DNA of 64,000 nucleotides from positions 43,197 to 107,196 of the forward strand of contig NZ_LJIZ01000030.1 in NCBI RefSeq assembly GCF_001420605.1. Direction: 5' to 3'. Below, in pieces: positions 26,499 through 36,122 of the stretch (within the stretch, counting starts at the first letter, position 1; each line of letters begins with the position of its first letter). Position numbers and translations under genes: made by a program. The notes below the pieces were generated by a model. It ran no database searches. It saw nothing but the letters and a program-made list of their open reading frames with translations, and was not told where the DNA came from. This DNA comes from Bacillus sp. FJAT-25509 (lineage in GTDB: Bacteria > Bacillota > Bacilli > Bacillales > Bacillaceae_G).

Positions 26499-27866
26499 TT
26501 ACCAGCCGTACTTCTTTTCACTCCACTTTTTAATAACCAAGTCTTGTTTTACGAAAACTAGGCTATTTTGTTCGATATCTTTATCGATGATTGCACCTGC
26601 TCCTAACACACTATAAGCCCCTATTTTACAACCAGGCATAATAATCGTATTCACACCAGTTCTACAATAGTCACCAATATAAGCTGCATTTGAAAAATGT
26701 AAAGGTATTTCTTTCCGTCCATTCACAACGTGCTCAGTTTCACCGTCATCAAAGCGTAATGTTCCACAAACCGTTGCAGCACCAATATCTGTATGACTGC
26801 CTATTGCGCCATAAAACTCGCCATAGTGGTAAAGATATACCTTATCCATTACCATTCCGCCAAGGAACTCTGCACAATGGTCGAATATACAATGCGATCC
26901 AATTGAAACTCCATCATAAATAATACAATAATTACGAATGGCAGTATGATCGCCAATAACGGCATTGCCATTGAAAATTGCACCATTATCAATGATTGTA
27001 TTATCACCCACAATTAGGTTACCGTGAATGACAACTCGATCACCAATTGAAGAATTCTTACCAAGCTTTACGTGACCACGAATGGTCGCATTTTCAGAAA
27101 TCGCCGCACCTTCAGCTAGTTCATTTTCTTTTATTGCATTACAAAAATAATTCACCATGTATTCATTCGCTTCTAGCATATGCCAAGGCTTATCTATATC
27201 AAAGAAATGGCCATTACACTCAACTGCTTGAAGTTTTGTTTTCTCAAGTGATATTAGAAGTGCAGCTTCGATGTATCGTTCTTTCGGAGCACCCACTCCT
27301 ACTTTTACATTCGGAAAATAATCAGGCGTTCTTCTCACTTCATCTAGAATTGACTCATCAAAAAGAAATCCTGCGAATTGATGAGTAATACTGTCACCAC
27401 GGTAATGAGCACCGATTGACTGAACAAATCCATTGTTTATACTCGCACCAATCCAATTTCTTGATGACTCTTCTAATTTTTTCAACAAAACAGTAGATTT
27501 GTTGGAATTAGCTAATTGCTCGAGATCCTTTTGTTCGACGATCGTATCCCCGTAAAGAACGAGAAACTCCTTAGTACTTGAAAGTTTCTCAACTCCCTTT
27601 ACTAAACTTTCTGCACTTCCTAAATTTGATTGATCAATTACAAATTTAATATTATCTATGTCGAATAGGAGATTCTCAATCTCTCTTTGATGTTCCTCAT
27701 TAACGACAACAACAATCTCTTCTATTCCCATTGCTACAATGGATTCAATATTATAACGTATTAATGGTTTACCAGCGATTTTTATTGCTGTTTTGGAGCG
27801 AACTGCGTTGAAAGGATTCATTTTACTCCCTTTGCCTGCCGCAAGAATTACTGCACTTTTTACCAT
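26499..27866 (-). CDS. Sugar nucleotidyltransferase with left-handed beta-helix domain
   Basis: 455-residue GlmU/mannose-1-phosphate-guanylyltransferase-like protein. An N-terminal Rossmann nucleotidyltransferase domain (about 1-235) contains AAGKGSKMNP, GDTIV and FDIDKPW. A C-terminal hexapeptide-repeat beta-helix (about 250-440) contains repeats such as ATIRGHVKLG, SSIGDRVVIHG and GAYSVLGAGAII. The usual GxGTR signature reads GKGSK, so the catalytic arginine is a lysine. The frame is open to 27905, but GAGGT six bases before the ATG at 27866 fixes the start. It likely forms or senses an NDP-sugar; whether it also acetylates is unknown. It sits between the MupG-like and SIS genes. Confidence 0.82.
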   Translation of the reverse strand: MVKSAVILAAGKGSKMNPFNAVRSKTAIKIAGKPLIRYNIESIVAMGIEEIVVVVNEEHQREIENLLFDIDNIKFVIDQSNLGSAESLVKGVEKLSSTKEFLVLYGDTIVEQKDLEQLANSNKSTVLLKKLEESSRNWIGASINNGFVQSIGAHYRGDSITHQFAGFLFDESILDEVRRTPDYFPNVKVGVGAPKERYIEAALLISLEKTKLQAVECNGHFFDIDKPWHMLEANEYMVNYFCNAIKENELAEGAAISENATIRGHVKLGKNSSIGDRVVIHGNLIVGDNTIIDNGAIFNGNAVIGDHTAIRNYCIIYDGVSIGSHCIFDHCAEFLGGMVMDKVYLYHYGEFYGAIGSHTDIGAATVCGTLRFDDGETEHVVNGRKEIPLHFSNAAYIGDYCRTGVNTIIMPGCKIGAYSVLGAGAIIDKDIEQNSLVFVKQDLVIKKWSEKKYGW

Positions 27867-27891
27867 TCTAATACCTCGACTATAAATTTTT

Positions 27892-29019
27892 TTATTTATA
27901 TTCAACTAATCGAAACTTATTTTTGCCCGCTAATAAATAAGGCATTAAATCGTATGCAAAAGGATGAACAAATCCAATGACATTATGTTCAACCGATTGC
28001 CCTAAATCTTTTAATGAAATTTGTACTTCTCCCTCATATTGTGCACTTCGATTATTTAAAATAGCAACTGAATACTTCCCTCTTGGTGCACAATAGCAAT
28101 GGGGTACTTCCATTCCCCTTGTATCAGTTGCACGAATGAGATTTGCTGGTTGATCTACTCTTGAAATAAGAATCTGCTCGCTAATTTTCAGCTTTGTCTG
28201 CTCTGGAACAAACTGATTAAAAACAACTGGAATTTCTATATATTCTTGTTTGTAACATCTAGCCATTTCTTTGAGCTCTGAAAAATCTGCAAAAGAGTCA
28301 CCAATTAACACATCATTAAATCCATTTGCAAATAACTCTAGCATGGCAATATGGCTAGGCAAGAAGCGGTGTTTTTCAATTGTACAAACTCCATGACCTA
28401 AATGGTGTAAATCTTTAGGCGAAAGCTGAGATGCAACAAATCCTCCAACTGGCACACCGAATAAAGCAAACATATTGTTAATTGAGCGAATGTCTTCTAA
28501 AAACAATGCTGTATCTGGTAGAGGAAAGAAATTATGACAAGCTGTTAGTTGTCCAATATTTCCTTCTCTTTCTATTGTTTCTAAAAACTCACGACATTCG
28601 CGTAAAGCGTTTCCATCTTGATTACTAGAAGATGACATTGAAGCATTTACTTCTATTTGAATTCCCTCTTTATTTTTTGAAAGAAGTGCAACTTCTTCAC
28701 TCGTAAATCCGCCATCGATCCGAAGTCTTGTGATACCCATATTTTGCAACGCTGTAAGGTCGGTTAATGTACAACCCAACTCACTGAAAACTTCATCATT
28801 CATATCAGCTGACACAGTCATATTAAGTTCTTTGCAATAACTAAATAATTCATTCCAAGTGTCTGAATTTACATTTAGTGCACCTTCAAAACCATGGTTA
28901 TTTAAAATCAGTGAAACAAATACCTTTTTAAAACCAAATGAATTAGCCTTTTCTAAATAATCTTTGATTTGATCCAATGGATAAAAGTTGGGATACACAC
29001 TAATTCCTATTTCACGCAT
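27892..29019 (-). CDS. MupG/DUF871-family protein, putative 6-phospho-N-acetylmuramidase
   Basis: 375-residue protein of the DUF871 family: a TIM-barrel N-terminal part (GISVYPNFYPLDQIKDYLEK onward, about 1-240) and a small beta-rich C-terminal domain (about 255-375). In Staphylococcus aureus the family member MupG is a 6-phospho-N-acetylmuramidase that splits MurNAc-6-phosphate-GlcNAc during cell-wall recycling. Several other family members have unknown substrates. It sits between an amino-sugar kinase and a nucleotidyltransferase, with gaps of 35 and 25 bases. A phosphorylated amino-sugar disaccharide is the likely substrate class. The usual partners MurQ, MurP and MurR are not in the window. 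Confidence 0.8.
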   Translation of the reverse strand: MREIGISVYPNFYPLDQIKDYLEKANSFGFKKVFVSLILNNHGFEGALNVNSDTWNELFSYCKELNMTVSADMNDEVFSELGCTLTDLTALQNMGITRLRIDGGFTSEEVALLSKNKEGIQIEVNASMSSSSNQDGNALRECREFLETIEREGNIGQLTACHNFFPLPDTALFLEDIRSINNMFALFGVPVGGFVASQLSPKDLHHLGHGVCTIEKHRFLPSHIAMLELFANGFNDVLIGDSFADFSELKEMARCYKQEYIEIPVVFNQFVPEQTKLKISEQILISRVDQPANLIRATDTRGMEVPHCYCAPRGKYSVAILNNRSAQYEGEVQISLKDLGQSVEHNVIGFVHPFAYDLMPYLLAGKNKFRLVEYK

Positions 29020-29054
29020 ATTCGCTCGCCATTCCTTACTATTTTTATTTTGAA

Positions 29055-29972
29055 TTACTTGTATTTCTCACCAATAATGATGGCACCGAAAACTGGATCA
29101 TAAAGAGGTGCAGAAAGTTCAACTTGTGGTAAAGCCACATTTAACTTCTCTTTTAGCGTATCGAAATACTCAGTTGATTTCGTCAACAAACTTCCTGCCA
29201 CAGAAAGGCGGAAATTAACTGATCCCATTTGTCGGCTGATTCCAATCACTAAACGAACCAATTTATCTAGTTCTCCTTCGACAATCGTACGAGCAGCTTC
29301 GTCACCTTTTACCCATGCTTCTATAATGATTGGCGTACATGAAGCTACCTTATCTACCGGAATTGTATCTTCCATGTATAATAAGTCCATAAAATCTTCT
29401 GGAGAATTCAATTTAAAGTGTGCGAGTAACTTTTCGGTAAATGATGTAGGAGCAATCACTTTGTCATACTCATTCATAACAGTCGCGATTGCATGTAAAC
29501 CAATTTGGAAACCTCCACCCTCATCACTTATTAAACCGCCCCATCCGCCTGAGCGTATTGTATTTCCCTTTGAGTCTACTCCCATAACAATGGAGCCTGT
29601 TCCAGCAATCATCAAAGCATCTTTTCGGTCTCCGTTCCCACCAACAAGAGCAATTTCTGCATCATTCACTACTTCTAACTGGCAAGTAAAACCACTTTCT
29701 TTTAATGCATTCAAATAAATATCTATATCCTTCGGTCGATCAACTCCCGCAGAGCCTAGTACAAGAATTGCATTTTGTAAACGCTCTCCAAAATGGAGAA
29801 TAAGTGATTCATATATTTCACTAAATACTGGTCTAAGACCTTCTACACCAATGTTGTTATAATTTGACATTCCAAAATTTTGATCAAATAACGTTTCTCC
29901 ATCTAGTCGTTCTTTGACCATAACTCTCGTTTTCGTTCCTCCGCCATCCATTCCAATTATCAATCTGTTCAT
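29055..29972 (-). CDS. BadF/BcrA-type N-acetylglucosamine/MurNAc kinase
   Basis: 305-residue ASKHA-fold sugar kinase. The ATP phosphate-1 motif is MDGGGTKTRVMV (residues 8-19); the connecting and adenosine regions show AGTGSIVMGV and GGWGGLISDEGGGFQIG. The family includes mammalian GlcNAc kinase and clostridial MurK, which phosphorylates both MurNAc and GlcNAc. First gene of the kinase-MupG-nucleotidyltransferase-SIS unit. AAAGGA lies about ten bases before the ATG, and a symmetric sequence at 30003-30022 may be the operator. Substrate specificity is inferred from relatives. Confidence 0.85.
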   Translation of the reverse strand: MNRLIIGMDGGGTKTRVMVKERLDGETLFDQNFGMSNYNNIGVEGLRPVFSEIYESLILHFGERLQNAILVLGSAGVDRPKDIDIYLNALKESGFTCQLEVVNDAEIALVGGNGDRKDALMIAGTGSIVMGVDSKGNTIRSGGWGGLISDEGGGFQIGLHAIATVMNEYDKVIAPTSFTEKLLAHFKLNSPEDFMDLLYMEDTIPVDKVASCTPIIIEAWVKGDEAARTIVEGELDKLVRLVIGISRQMGSVNFRLSVAGSLLTKSTEYFDTLKEKLNVALPQVELSAPLYDPVFGAIIIGEKYK

Positions 29973-30002
29973 TATGTGTTGATCCGTCCTTTCGTTAAGC
30001 TA

Positions 30003-30022
30003 ATAAGTATCTATCTACTTAT
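30003..30022 (-). promoter_or_regulatory. 20-bp palindrome upstream of kinase operon
   Basis: ATAAGTA-N6-TACTTAT is a perfect inverted repeat 31 bases before the kinase ATG. It overlaps a -10-like TATAAG on the minus strand. A repressor operator is likely; the regulator is not identifiable. Confidence 0.45.
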
Positions 30023-30220
30023 ACATTTAGCTTTTAATTCATTCTTTCTATTGTTTTATTTCATCTTTAATTTCAAAATTTGTTATGAATGTATAGTTGC
30101 ATTTATTGTAAAGTAAACATTTCTCATTTACTAGGTGGATATTTTCTTCATGTAAAGGAAAAAAACCACTTATTCAATGTTAACAACTTGTCAAAGTTCT
30201 AGATTGTATAATAAAAACAA
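30023..30220. other. AT-rich promoter region of kinase operon
   Basis: No coding frame with a ribosome binding site. No clear -35 box at 17 bases from the -10-like TATAAG. Confidence 0.4.
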
Positions 30221-30274
30221 AAAAAGTACCCTATAGCTAGACTTTTAAAGTGTCTACTCTAGAGAGTACTTTTT
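30221..30274 (-). terminator. Terminator after dihydrouridine synthase gene
   Basis: AAAAAGTAC (30221-30229) pairs with GTACTTTTT (30266-30274), plus an inner TAGAC/GTCTA pairing. T-runs lie on both sides, so it can work in either direction. Confidence 0.75.
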
Positions 30275-30323
30275 AATTGTATTTATTTGTAGACTGTAAT
30301 CGACAACACAATGGCTGACACTT

Positions 30324-31307
30324 TTACAGTTCTAATATTCCATCAAGATTATTTGACTCAAAGTTATTAAGCATTGCACGTACTTCATCTGTTGATGATG
30401 TACTCATTAATTGATTTCTTAATTCACTTGCCCCTCTAAACCCACGAACATATATCTTAAAAAAGCGATGTAAAGCCTTAAACGAACGCAGCTCTAAATA
30501 TGAAAATTTATCATGGAGATCCATATGCAATCTTAAGAGATCAAGTAGTTCCTTACTGCTATGTTCTGTCGGCACCTTTTCAAAAGCAAATGGATTATGG
30601 AAAATACCACGCCCAATCATAACCCCATCAATACCGTATTGATGAGCGAGCTTTAAGCCAACTTGACGGTCAGTGATATCCCCATTGATCGTTAAGAGTG
30701 TATCTGGTGCCACTTCGTCGCGAAGTTTCTTTATCTCCGGTATTAGTTCCCAATGTGCATCCACTTTGCTCATTTCATCTCTTGTACGAAGATGGATGGA
30801 CAGATTGGCAATGTCTTGTTTCAAAATATGAGTTAGCCAGTCACGCCATTCGTCTACCTCAGAGAAACCAATCCTTGTCTTTACACTTACAGGTAATCCT
30901 CCTGCTTTTGCTGCTTGTATTAATTCTGCTGCAACTTCTGGACGTCGGATCAGGCCGCTTCCCTTTCCGTGTCCTGCCACATTAGGTACAGGACAGCCCA
31001 TATTAATATCCACACCACGAAAACCAAGTTCTGCCATACCAATACTCATTTGACGAAAAAATTCAGGCTTATCTCCCCAAATATGAGCTACCATTGGCTG
31101 TTCATCCTCTGTAAAAGCCAAACGCCCACGCACACTTTTATTTCCTTCTGGGTGACAATAACTCTCACTGTTTGTAAACTCTGTGAAAAACACATCTGGT
31201 CTGGCTGCTTCACTTACAACGTGGCGAAAAACAACATCCGTCACTTCTTCCATTGGTGCCAGTATAAAAAATGGTCGCGGTAAATCACGCCAAAAATTAT
31301 CTTTCAT
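30324..31307 (-). CDS. tRNA-dihydrouridine synthase (Dus family)
   Basis: Flavoenzyme that reduces uridine to dihydrouridine in tRNA. The TIM-barrel FMN site is seen at LAPMEEVTD near the N-terminus. The catalytic cysteine lies in [20 protein letters not shown] (about residue 106), with later VKTRIGF and INGDIT motifs and a C-terminal helical domain. The frame begins at a TTG at 31319, but the GAGAGGA box would be only one base from it. The ATG at 31307 (13 bases from the box, 327 residues) is preferred, with some doubt. Close to the YfjN-type Dus of Bacillus by overall sequence impression. Stand-alone gene. Confidence 0.88.
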   Translation of the reverse strand: MKDNFWRDLPRPFFILAPMEEVTDVVFRHVVSEAARPDVFFTEFTNSESYCHPEGNKSVRGRLAFTEDEQPMVAHIWGDKPEFFRQMSIGMAELGFRGVDINMGCPVPNVAGHGKGSGLIRRPEVAAELIQAAKAGGLPVSVKTRIGFSEVDEWRDWLTHILKQDIANLSIHLRTRDEMSKVDAHWELIPEIKKLRDEVAPDTLLTINGDITDRQVGLKLAHQYGIDGVMIGRGIFHNPFAFEKVPTEHSSKELLDLLRLHMDLHDKFSYLELRSFKALHRFFKIYVRGFRGASELRNQLMSTSSTDEVRAMLNNFESNNLDGILEL

Positions 31308-31521
31308 CTTAATTTTCAAATCCTCTCATTATGGGATTCCAGTCAATTCTCATATCCCAAAATTAAAAAGCAAGATGCCCTTGCTTACACTTATACCTTT
31401 ATTCACTTATTATTTCCACGCCATCAACCAGCAAACCTATGTTCTTAATTCATAAAGGTTTTGCTAAAAACTAAAGTACCTTGGTAGAACACTTGGTTGA
31501 AAAGGATTAGTGTCAGTTCTC

Positions 31522-32895
31522 TTACTTAAGTACTAATTTCGCGACAGCTTCTACGTGACTAGTATGTGGGAACATATCCACTGGCTGAATTTCTACTGTT
31601 TTATAACCACCGTCTTCAAGTACTCGTAAATCTCTTGCTAATGTGGCTGGATTACATGATACATAAACTACTTTGCTCGGTTTCATCTCAATGATTGTAT
31701 TTAATAAAGCCTCGTCACAACCTTTTCTTGGAGGGTCTACAACTAATACTTCCGCTGTAATACCTTGCTTGTACCAATTAGGTATAACTTCTTCAGCTTT
31801 CCCTACTTCAAATTCAACATTTGTCATCTCATTAATTCTTGCATTTCGTTTCGCATCTTCAATCGCTTCTGGTACAATTTCAACACCATAAACCTTTTTA
31901 GCCTTTTGAGCTAAAAATAAGGAGATTGATCCGATTCCACAGTATGCATCAATAACTGTTTCACTTCCGTTTAAGCTTGTATACTCGAGTGCTTTATCAT
32001 ATAAAACCTTCGTTTGTGTAGGGTTTACTTGATAAAATGATCGAGCTGAAATTTCGAAAGTAATATCACCAATTTTATCTTTAATTGTTTCACTTCCGTA
32101 TAATACAATTGTTTGATTTCCAAGAATCACATTTGTTTTTTCATTATTTACGTTTTGAATAATGCTTGTAATTGTTGGATACTTCTCAACAATTCTAGCT
32201 ATTAATTCGTCTTTTTGGGCAAAGTTCTTTTTATTTGTAACAAGGACTAGCATTGATTCATTTGTATAGTATCCATAGCGTGCCATAATATGACGCAATA
32301 GTCCTTTATGGCCAACTTCATCGTATGGCTCAATTTTTAATTCCTCACAAAGATCTTTTACAGCTTGTATCATTTCATCATTTTCTTTTCCTTGAATGTA
32401 GCATTCATTCATTGGAATAATTTCGTGGCTTCTCTTTTGATAGAAACCAACAACTAGTCCACCTTCTAGTTCCCCTACTGGAACTTGTGCTTTGTTACGA
32501 TAACTCCATGGATTTTCCATTCCTAGCACTGGATGGATTACAACGTCATCAAGTTTTCCAATTCGTTTTACAACTTCTACTACTTGTTTATGTTTCGCTT
32601 CGAGTTGGCCTTCGTAGCTCATATGTTGAGTTTGACACCCACCACATTGATTGTAAATCGAACAAATTGGTTCAACTCGAACATCACTTTCTTTTTGGAA
32701 TTCAATAATTTTACCGAACCCAAAGCCTTTGCTTGTTTTTAGCACCTTAATTTGTGCTTTTTCACCAGGAAGTGCATTTGGTACAAAGATCGGATATCCA
32801 TCCACCTTTGCAACTCCATGTCCCTCATGAGTTAAATCGATAAATTCAACATCAATAAATTGATTCTTTTCTACAGGTAACACTCTTTTCGACAA
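31522..32895 (-). CDS. rlmCD: 23S rRNA (uracil-5-)-methyltransferase RlmCD
   Basis: 457-residue TrmA/RumA-family methyltransferase that makes 5-methyluridine in 23S rRNA with SAM. An N-terminal TRAM domain (about 10-65) is followed by an iron-sulfur cluster motif ([15 protein letters not shown] plus a later Cys), the SAM-binding [14 protein letters not shown], the [10 protein letters not shown] motif and the nucleophile Cys in [12 protein letters not shown]. Length and position beside dagK and gatCAB match the Bacillus gene. Start ATG at 32895 is the first Met of the conserved N-terminus. Confidence 0.92.
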   Translation of the reverse strand: MSKRVLPVEKNQFIDVEFIDLTHEGHGVAKVDGYPIFVPNALPGEKAQIKVLKTSKGFGFGKIIEFQKESDVRVEPICSIYNQCGGCQTQHMSYEGQLEAKHKQVVEVVKRIGKLDDVVIHPVLGMENPWSYRNKAQVPVGELEGGLVVGFYQKRSHEIIPMNECYIQGKENDEMIQAVKDLCEELKIEPYDEVGHKGLLRHIMARYGYYTNESMLVLVTNKKNFAQKDELIARIVEKYPTITSIIQNVNNEKTNVILGNQTIVLYGSETIKDKIGDITFEISARSFYQVNPTQTKVLYDKALEYTSLNGSETVIDAYCGIGSISLFLAQKAKKVYGVEIVPEAIEDAKRNARINEMTNVEFEVGKAEEVIPNWYKQGITAEVLVVDPPRKGCDEALLNTIIEMKPSKVVYVSCNPATLARDLRVLEDGGYKTVEIQPVDMFPHTSHVEAVAKLVLK

Positions 32896-32945
32896 GTCCC
32901 TTACCTACCTTTCAACCTTTTATTAAACCATTTCATTATACAAAA

Positions 32946-32972
32946 TAAATAACCACGTTAACTACCGTGGTT
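32946..32972 (-). terminator. Terminator after dagK
   Basis: AACCACG (32951-32957) pairs with CGTGGTT (32966-32972), followed on the minus strand by ATTTATTTTG. A T-rich rather than pure T tract. Confidence 0.6.
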
Positions 32973-33004
32973 ACTTTTTCTAGTATTTACTACTATTTCA
33001 CTTA

Positions 33005-33889
33005 TTATGGTACATAGATTTCTAGATGATTGTAAAGCATATCGACAGTACATGGTGTTTCTCCACCTAACTCACCATCAATATTTAATAGTAGTTTTTC
33101 ATCAGACATAATTTTCAAATGGCTTGCTCTAGTATAAAGAACAAATTCATTTTGTACATGCTGACCTTTTAATAACTGAGCACATACTCTGATGATTTCG
33201 GCAATATTTGATTTCTTTAAGACTAATAAGTCAAATTGACCATCATTAATGCTTGCCTCAGGAGCGATTTTTTCAAATCCACCAACCGAATTAGTATTCG
33301 ATAATAAGAACAAAAATGCTTCTTCATCAAATACTTTTCCGTCATACTCAATTTTTAATCGTGTAGGCTTAACTCTTGGTAACATTTCAATACCTTTTAA
33401 ATAATATGCTAGCTGTCCTAACATTGTTTTTAGTTTACTAGGTACTTCATATGTTAATTCTGTAATTTTACCGGCAGCTAAAATATTTACAAAATATTTA
33501 TCATCAACTCTTCCAATATCAAGGGGTACAGTTTGCCCATTTGTTATGACTTCAGCCGCTTCCATAATTGAAACATTCACACCAATTGCTCTAGCAAAAT
33601 CATTTGTTGTCCCAACCGGGATTAATCCTAACTTTGGTCGATATTCTTGTTCTGCCATACCACTAATGACTTCATTAAGTGTTCCGTCTCCACCGCAAGC
33701 TACAACTAAATCAAATTTTCTTTCACATGCTTCTCTTGCTGCGATTGTCGCATCTCCTGCACCGGTTGTTGCATGACAAGAGGTTTCATAACCCGCTTGC
33801 TCGAACAATTGCAACACATCGGGAAGCTTTTTCTTAAAAATTTCACGACCAGAAGTAGGGTTGTAGATAATTCTAGCACGTTTCATCAT
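33005..33889 (-). CDS. dagK: Diacylglycerol kinase
   Basis: 294-residue soluble diacylglycerol kinase of the DgkB type, which returns diacylglycerol released by lipoteichoic acid synthesis to phosphatidic acid. Motifs: NPTSGRE near the N-terminus, the nucleotide-binding CGGDGTLNEVISG (about 65-77) and PVGTTNDFARAIG. Two ATGs are adjacent; the first has AGGA at six bases and is used. Its place between gatB and rlmCD is the conserved Bacillus order, except that a truncated transporter gene has been inserted on the opposite strand. Confidence 0.92.
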   Translation of the reverse strand: MMKRARIIYNPTSGREIFKKKLPDVLQLFEQAGYETSCHATTGAGDATIAAREACERKFDLVVACGGDGTLNEVISGMAEQEYRPKLGLIPVGTTNDFARAIGVNVSIMEAAEVITNGQTVPLDIGRVDDKYFVNILAAGKITELTYEVPSKLKTMLGQLAYYLKGIEMLPRVKPTRLKIEYDGKVFDEEAFLFLLSNTNSVGGFEKIAPEASINDGQFDLLVLKKSNIAEIIRVCAQLLKGQHVQNEFVLYTRASHLKIMSDEKLLLNIDGELGGETPCTVDMLYNHLEIYVP

Positions 33890-34151
33890 TAACCATCCTA
33901 CTTATTTATTTAAGTTCTCTAACTTATATCCTAACCTAAAAAGTTTTTGTAGTAAACTTTTTCCATTTACTTATCTATTTTTACCTTTATAAAGCATGTT
34001 CAAACCCAGATTGAAAAGCATAATTATATTATATTAAATTTATATTACATTGGTTTCTTTGCTATATTTTTCAACCATTTTGAACAACTTAACTATTATA
34101 GTACATATTGATGATAAATACATTAAAGTAGAATTAAGGATTGATAATGAG

Positions 34152-34619
34152 ATGGAAAACAAACCGTTTGTGAATGTAGAGTATTTTGCTCTAAAAAAGT
34201 TAAAAATTTACCGTGATAGTGTTTTGCGTTTTTTATTAAGAGCAATAATGGCTAGTATGTTTATTGGCTTCGGAGTTATAGTAGCATTTAAATCAGGTCA
34301 TTTCTTTCATGCTACTTATACACCTTTTGCTTACCCAATGGCTGTTATAACAATTACCGTCGCCATTCTTCTAATTGCATACGGCGGTGCTGACCTATTT
34401 ATAGGAAACATATTTTATTTTGCCTATACTGCCATAAGAGGAAAAATGAAATGGCCAGAGGTGTTACATTTATGGCTTATATCTTACATTGGAAATATAC
34501 TAGGTGCTGGTTGTTTTTCTTTATTAATACATATAACAGGATTATATAATGACCCAACAGTAAAGTGGATATCCTTTTGTATGCATCAACAAGCCAACCA
34601 TATTATTGAATCATTTTGA
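34152..34619 (+). pseudogene. Truncated formate/nitrite transporter-family gene
   Basis: 155 codons from the ATG at 34152 (AAGGA upstream; an open frame reaches 34050). The protein matches the N-terminal part of FNT channels: RDSVLRFLLRAIMASMFIG for helix 1, GGADLFIGN for the helix 2b loop, and the helix 3 segment LWLISYIGNILGAG. FNT proteins are normally about 260-280 residues with six helices. Here the frame stops after roughly four, directly before a terminator, so the C-terminal part including the second half-pore is missing. A non-functional remnant is most likely. Confidence 0.65.
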
Positions 34620-34632
34620 CTCTAAACAATGC

Positions 34633-34666
34633 AAAAAAACTACGAGCTTATAGCTCGTAGTTTTTT
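34633..34666 (-). terminator. Bidirectional terminator between gatB and FNT remnant
   Basis: A 10-bp perfect stem (ACTACGAGCT with AGCTCGTAGT at 34639-34661, three-base loop) is flanked by A and T runs. It ends gatCAB on the minus strand and the FNT remnant on the plus strand. Confidence 0.9.
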
Positions 34667-34676
34667 ATTGATAGAG

Positions 34677-36107
34677 TTATCTTTTTTGAATTTCTTCCAT
34701 TAAGATCTTATTTAATAGTGGTGGATTCGCTTGGCCTTTAGTCGCTTTCATCATTTGACCAACAAGGAAACCAATAGCTCGGTCCTTACCATTTTTAAAG
34801 TCTTCAATTGATTGTGGGTTAGCATCAAGAGTTTCAATAACGATTTTACGAAGTGCGCCTTCATCAGATAATTGTACTAAGCCTTTCGCTTTTACAATTT
34901 CGTTTGCGTCTCCGCCGTTTTCGATTAACTCAGTGAATACTTTTTTCGCAATCTTAGAAGAGATTGTACCGTCTGTAATTAACTTAAGCATACTAGATAA
35001 GTTTTCAGGCGTTAAAGAAACTTCATGTAGTTCTTTTTGTGATTTATTTAAGTATGCTGAAACTTCACCCATTAACCAGTTAGATGCTAATTTTGCATCT
35101 GCACCATTGTTAACAGTTTCATCGAAGAAATCAGACATTTCTTTTGTTAAAGTTAATACCATTGCATCGTATGCTGGTAAACCTAATTGCTCTACATAGC
35201 GTTTTTGACGAGCATCTGGAAGCTCGGGAATACTGTTGCGAACACGTTCTTTCCACTCATCATCAATGTATAGTTCAACTAAGTCTGGTTCTGGGAAGTA
35301 ACGGTAATCATCCGATCCTTCTTTTACACGCATTAAGATTGTAGTCTTTGTAGCTTCATCGTAACGACGTGTTTCTTGTTGGATTACTCCACCAGATAAT
35401 AATACTTTTTCTTGGCGAACTTGCTCGTGCTCTAGTCCTTTTTGAACGAAAGCAAATGAGTTTAAGTTCTTTAATTCTGCTTTTGTACCGAATTTCTCTT
35501 GTCCAAATGGACGTAAAGAAATATTAGCATCACAACGAAGTGAGCCTTCTTCCATTTTTACATCTGATACACCACTGAATTGAATAATTGACTTAAGTTT
35601 TTCTAAATATGCATAAGCCTCTTCAGGTGTTCTCATATCCGGCTCAGAAACGATTTCAATTAATGGAGTTCCTTGACGGTTAAAGTCTACTAATGAATAA
35701 CCTTCATCTGTATGATTTAACTTTCCAGCATCCTCTTCTAAGTGAACGCGAGTAATGCCGATCCGTTTCTTTTTACCACCAACTTCAATTTCAATCCATC
35801 CATTTTCACCAATCGGCTTATCAAATTGAGAGATTTGGTAAGCTTTTGGATTATCAGGATAGAAATAGTTTTTACGGTCAAACTTTGTTTCAGTTGCAAT
35901 TTCACAATTTAATGCCATTGCTGCCCTCATACCAAAGTTTACAGCTTCTTCATTTAATACTGGTAACACACCTGGATAACCTAAATCGATTACACCAGTG
36001 TTTGTATTTGGTTCTGCACCAAACGCATTAGGGCTTGGTGAGAAGATTTTTGATTTTGTTTTTAATTCTACGTGTACTTCTAAACCGATTATCGTTTCAA
36101 AATTCAT
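34677..36107 (-). CDS. gatB: Asp/Glu-tRNA(Asn/Gln) amidotransferase subunit B
   Basis: 476-residue GatB, which binds mischarged tRNA and carries out the ATP-dependent activation and amide transfer. The N-terminal cradle domain contains the GLEVHVEL opening and the conserved [19 protein letters not shown] motif. The C-terminal helical and YqeY-like domains run from about 300. Fifteen bases after gatA, ribosome binding site GGAGGCGCGGGAAAG. Last gene of the gatCAB operon, ended by the terminator at 34639-34661. Confidence 0.97.
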   Translation of the reverse strand: MNFETIIGLEVHVELKTKSKIFSPSPNAFGAEPNTNTGVIDLGYPGVLPVLNEEAVNFGMRAAMALNCEIATETKFDRKNYFYPDNPKAYQISQFDKPIGENGWIEIEVGGKKKRIGITRVHLEEDAGKLNHTDEGYSLVDFNRQGTPLIEIVSEPDMRTPEEAYAYLEKLKSIIQFSGVSDVKMEEGSLRCDANISLRPFGQEKFGTKAELKNLNSFAFVQKGLEHEQVRQEKVLLSGGVIQQETRRYDEATKTTILMRVKEGSDDYRYFPEPDLVELYIDDEWKERVRNSIPELPDARQKRYVEQLGLPAYDAMVLTLTKEMSDFFDETVNNGADAKLASNWLMGEVSAYLNKSQKELHEVSLTPENLSSMLKLITDGTISSKIAKKVFTELIENGGDANEIVKAKGLVQLSDEGALRKIVIETLDANPQSIEDFKNGKDRAIGFLVGQMMKATKGQANPPLLNKILMEEIQKR

Positions 36108-36122
36108 CTTTCCCGCGCCTCC

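Noticed and set aside
29326..29718. 130-codon plus-strand frame inside the sugar kinase gene
   Set aside because: Antisense of the conserved ASKHA motifs; nothing supports translation.
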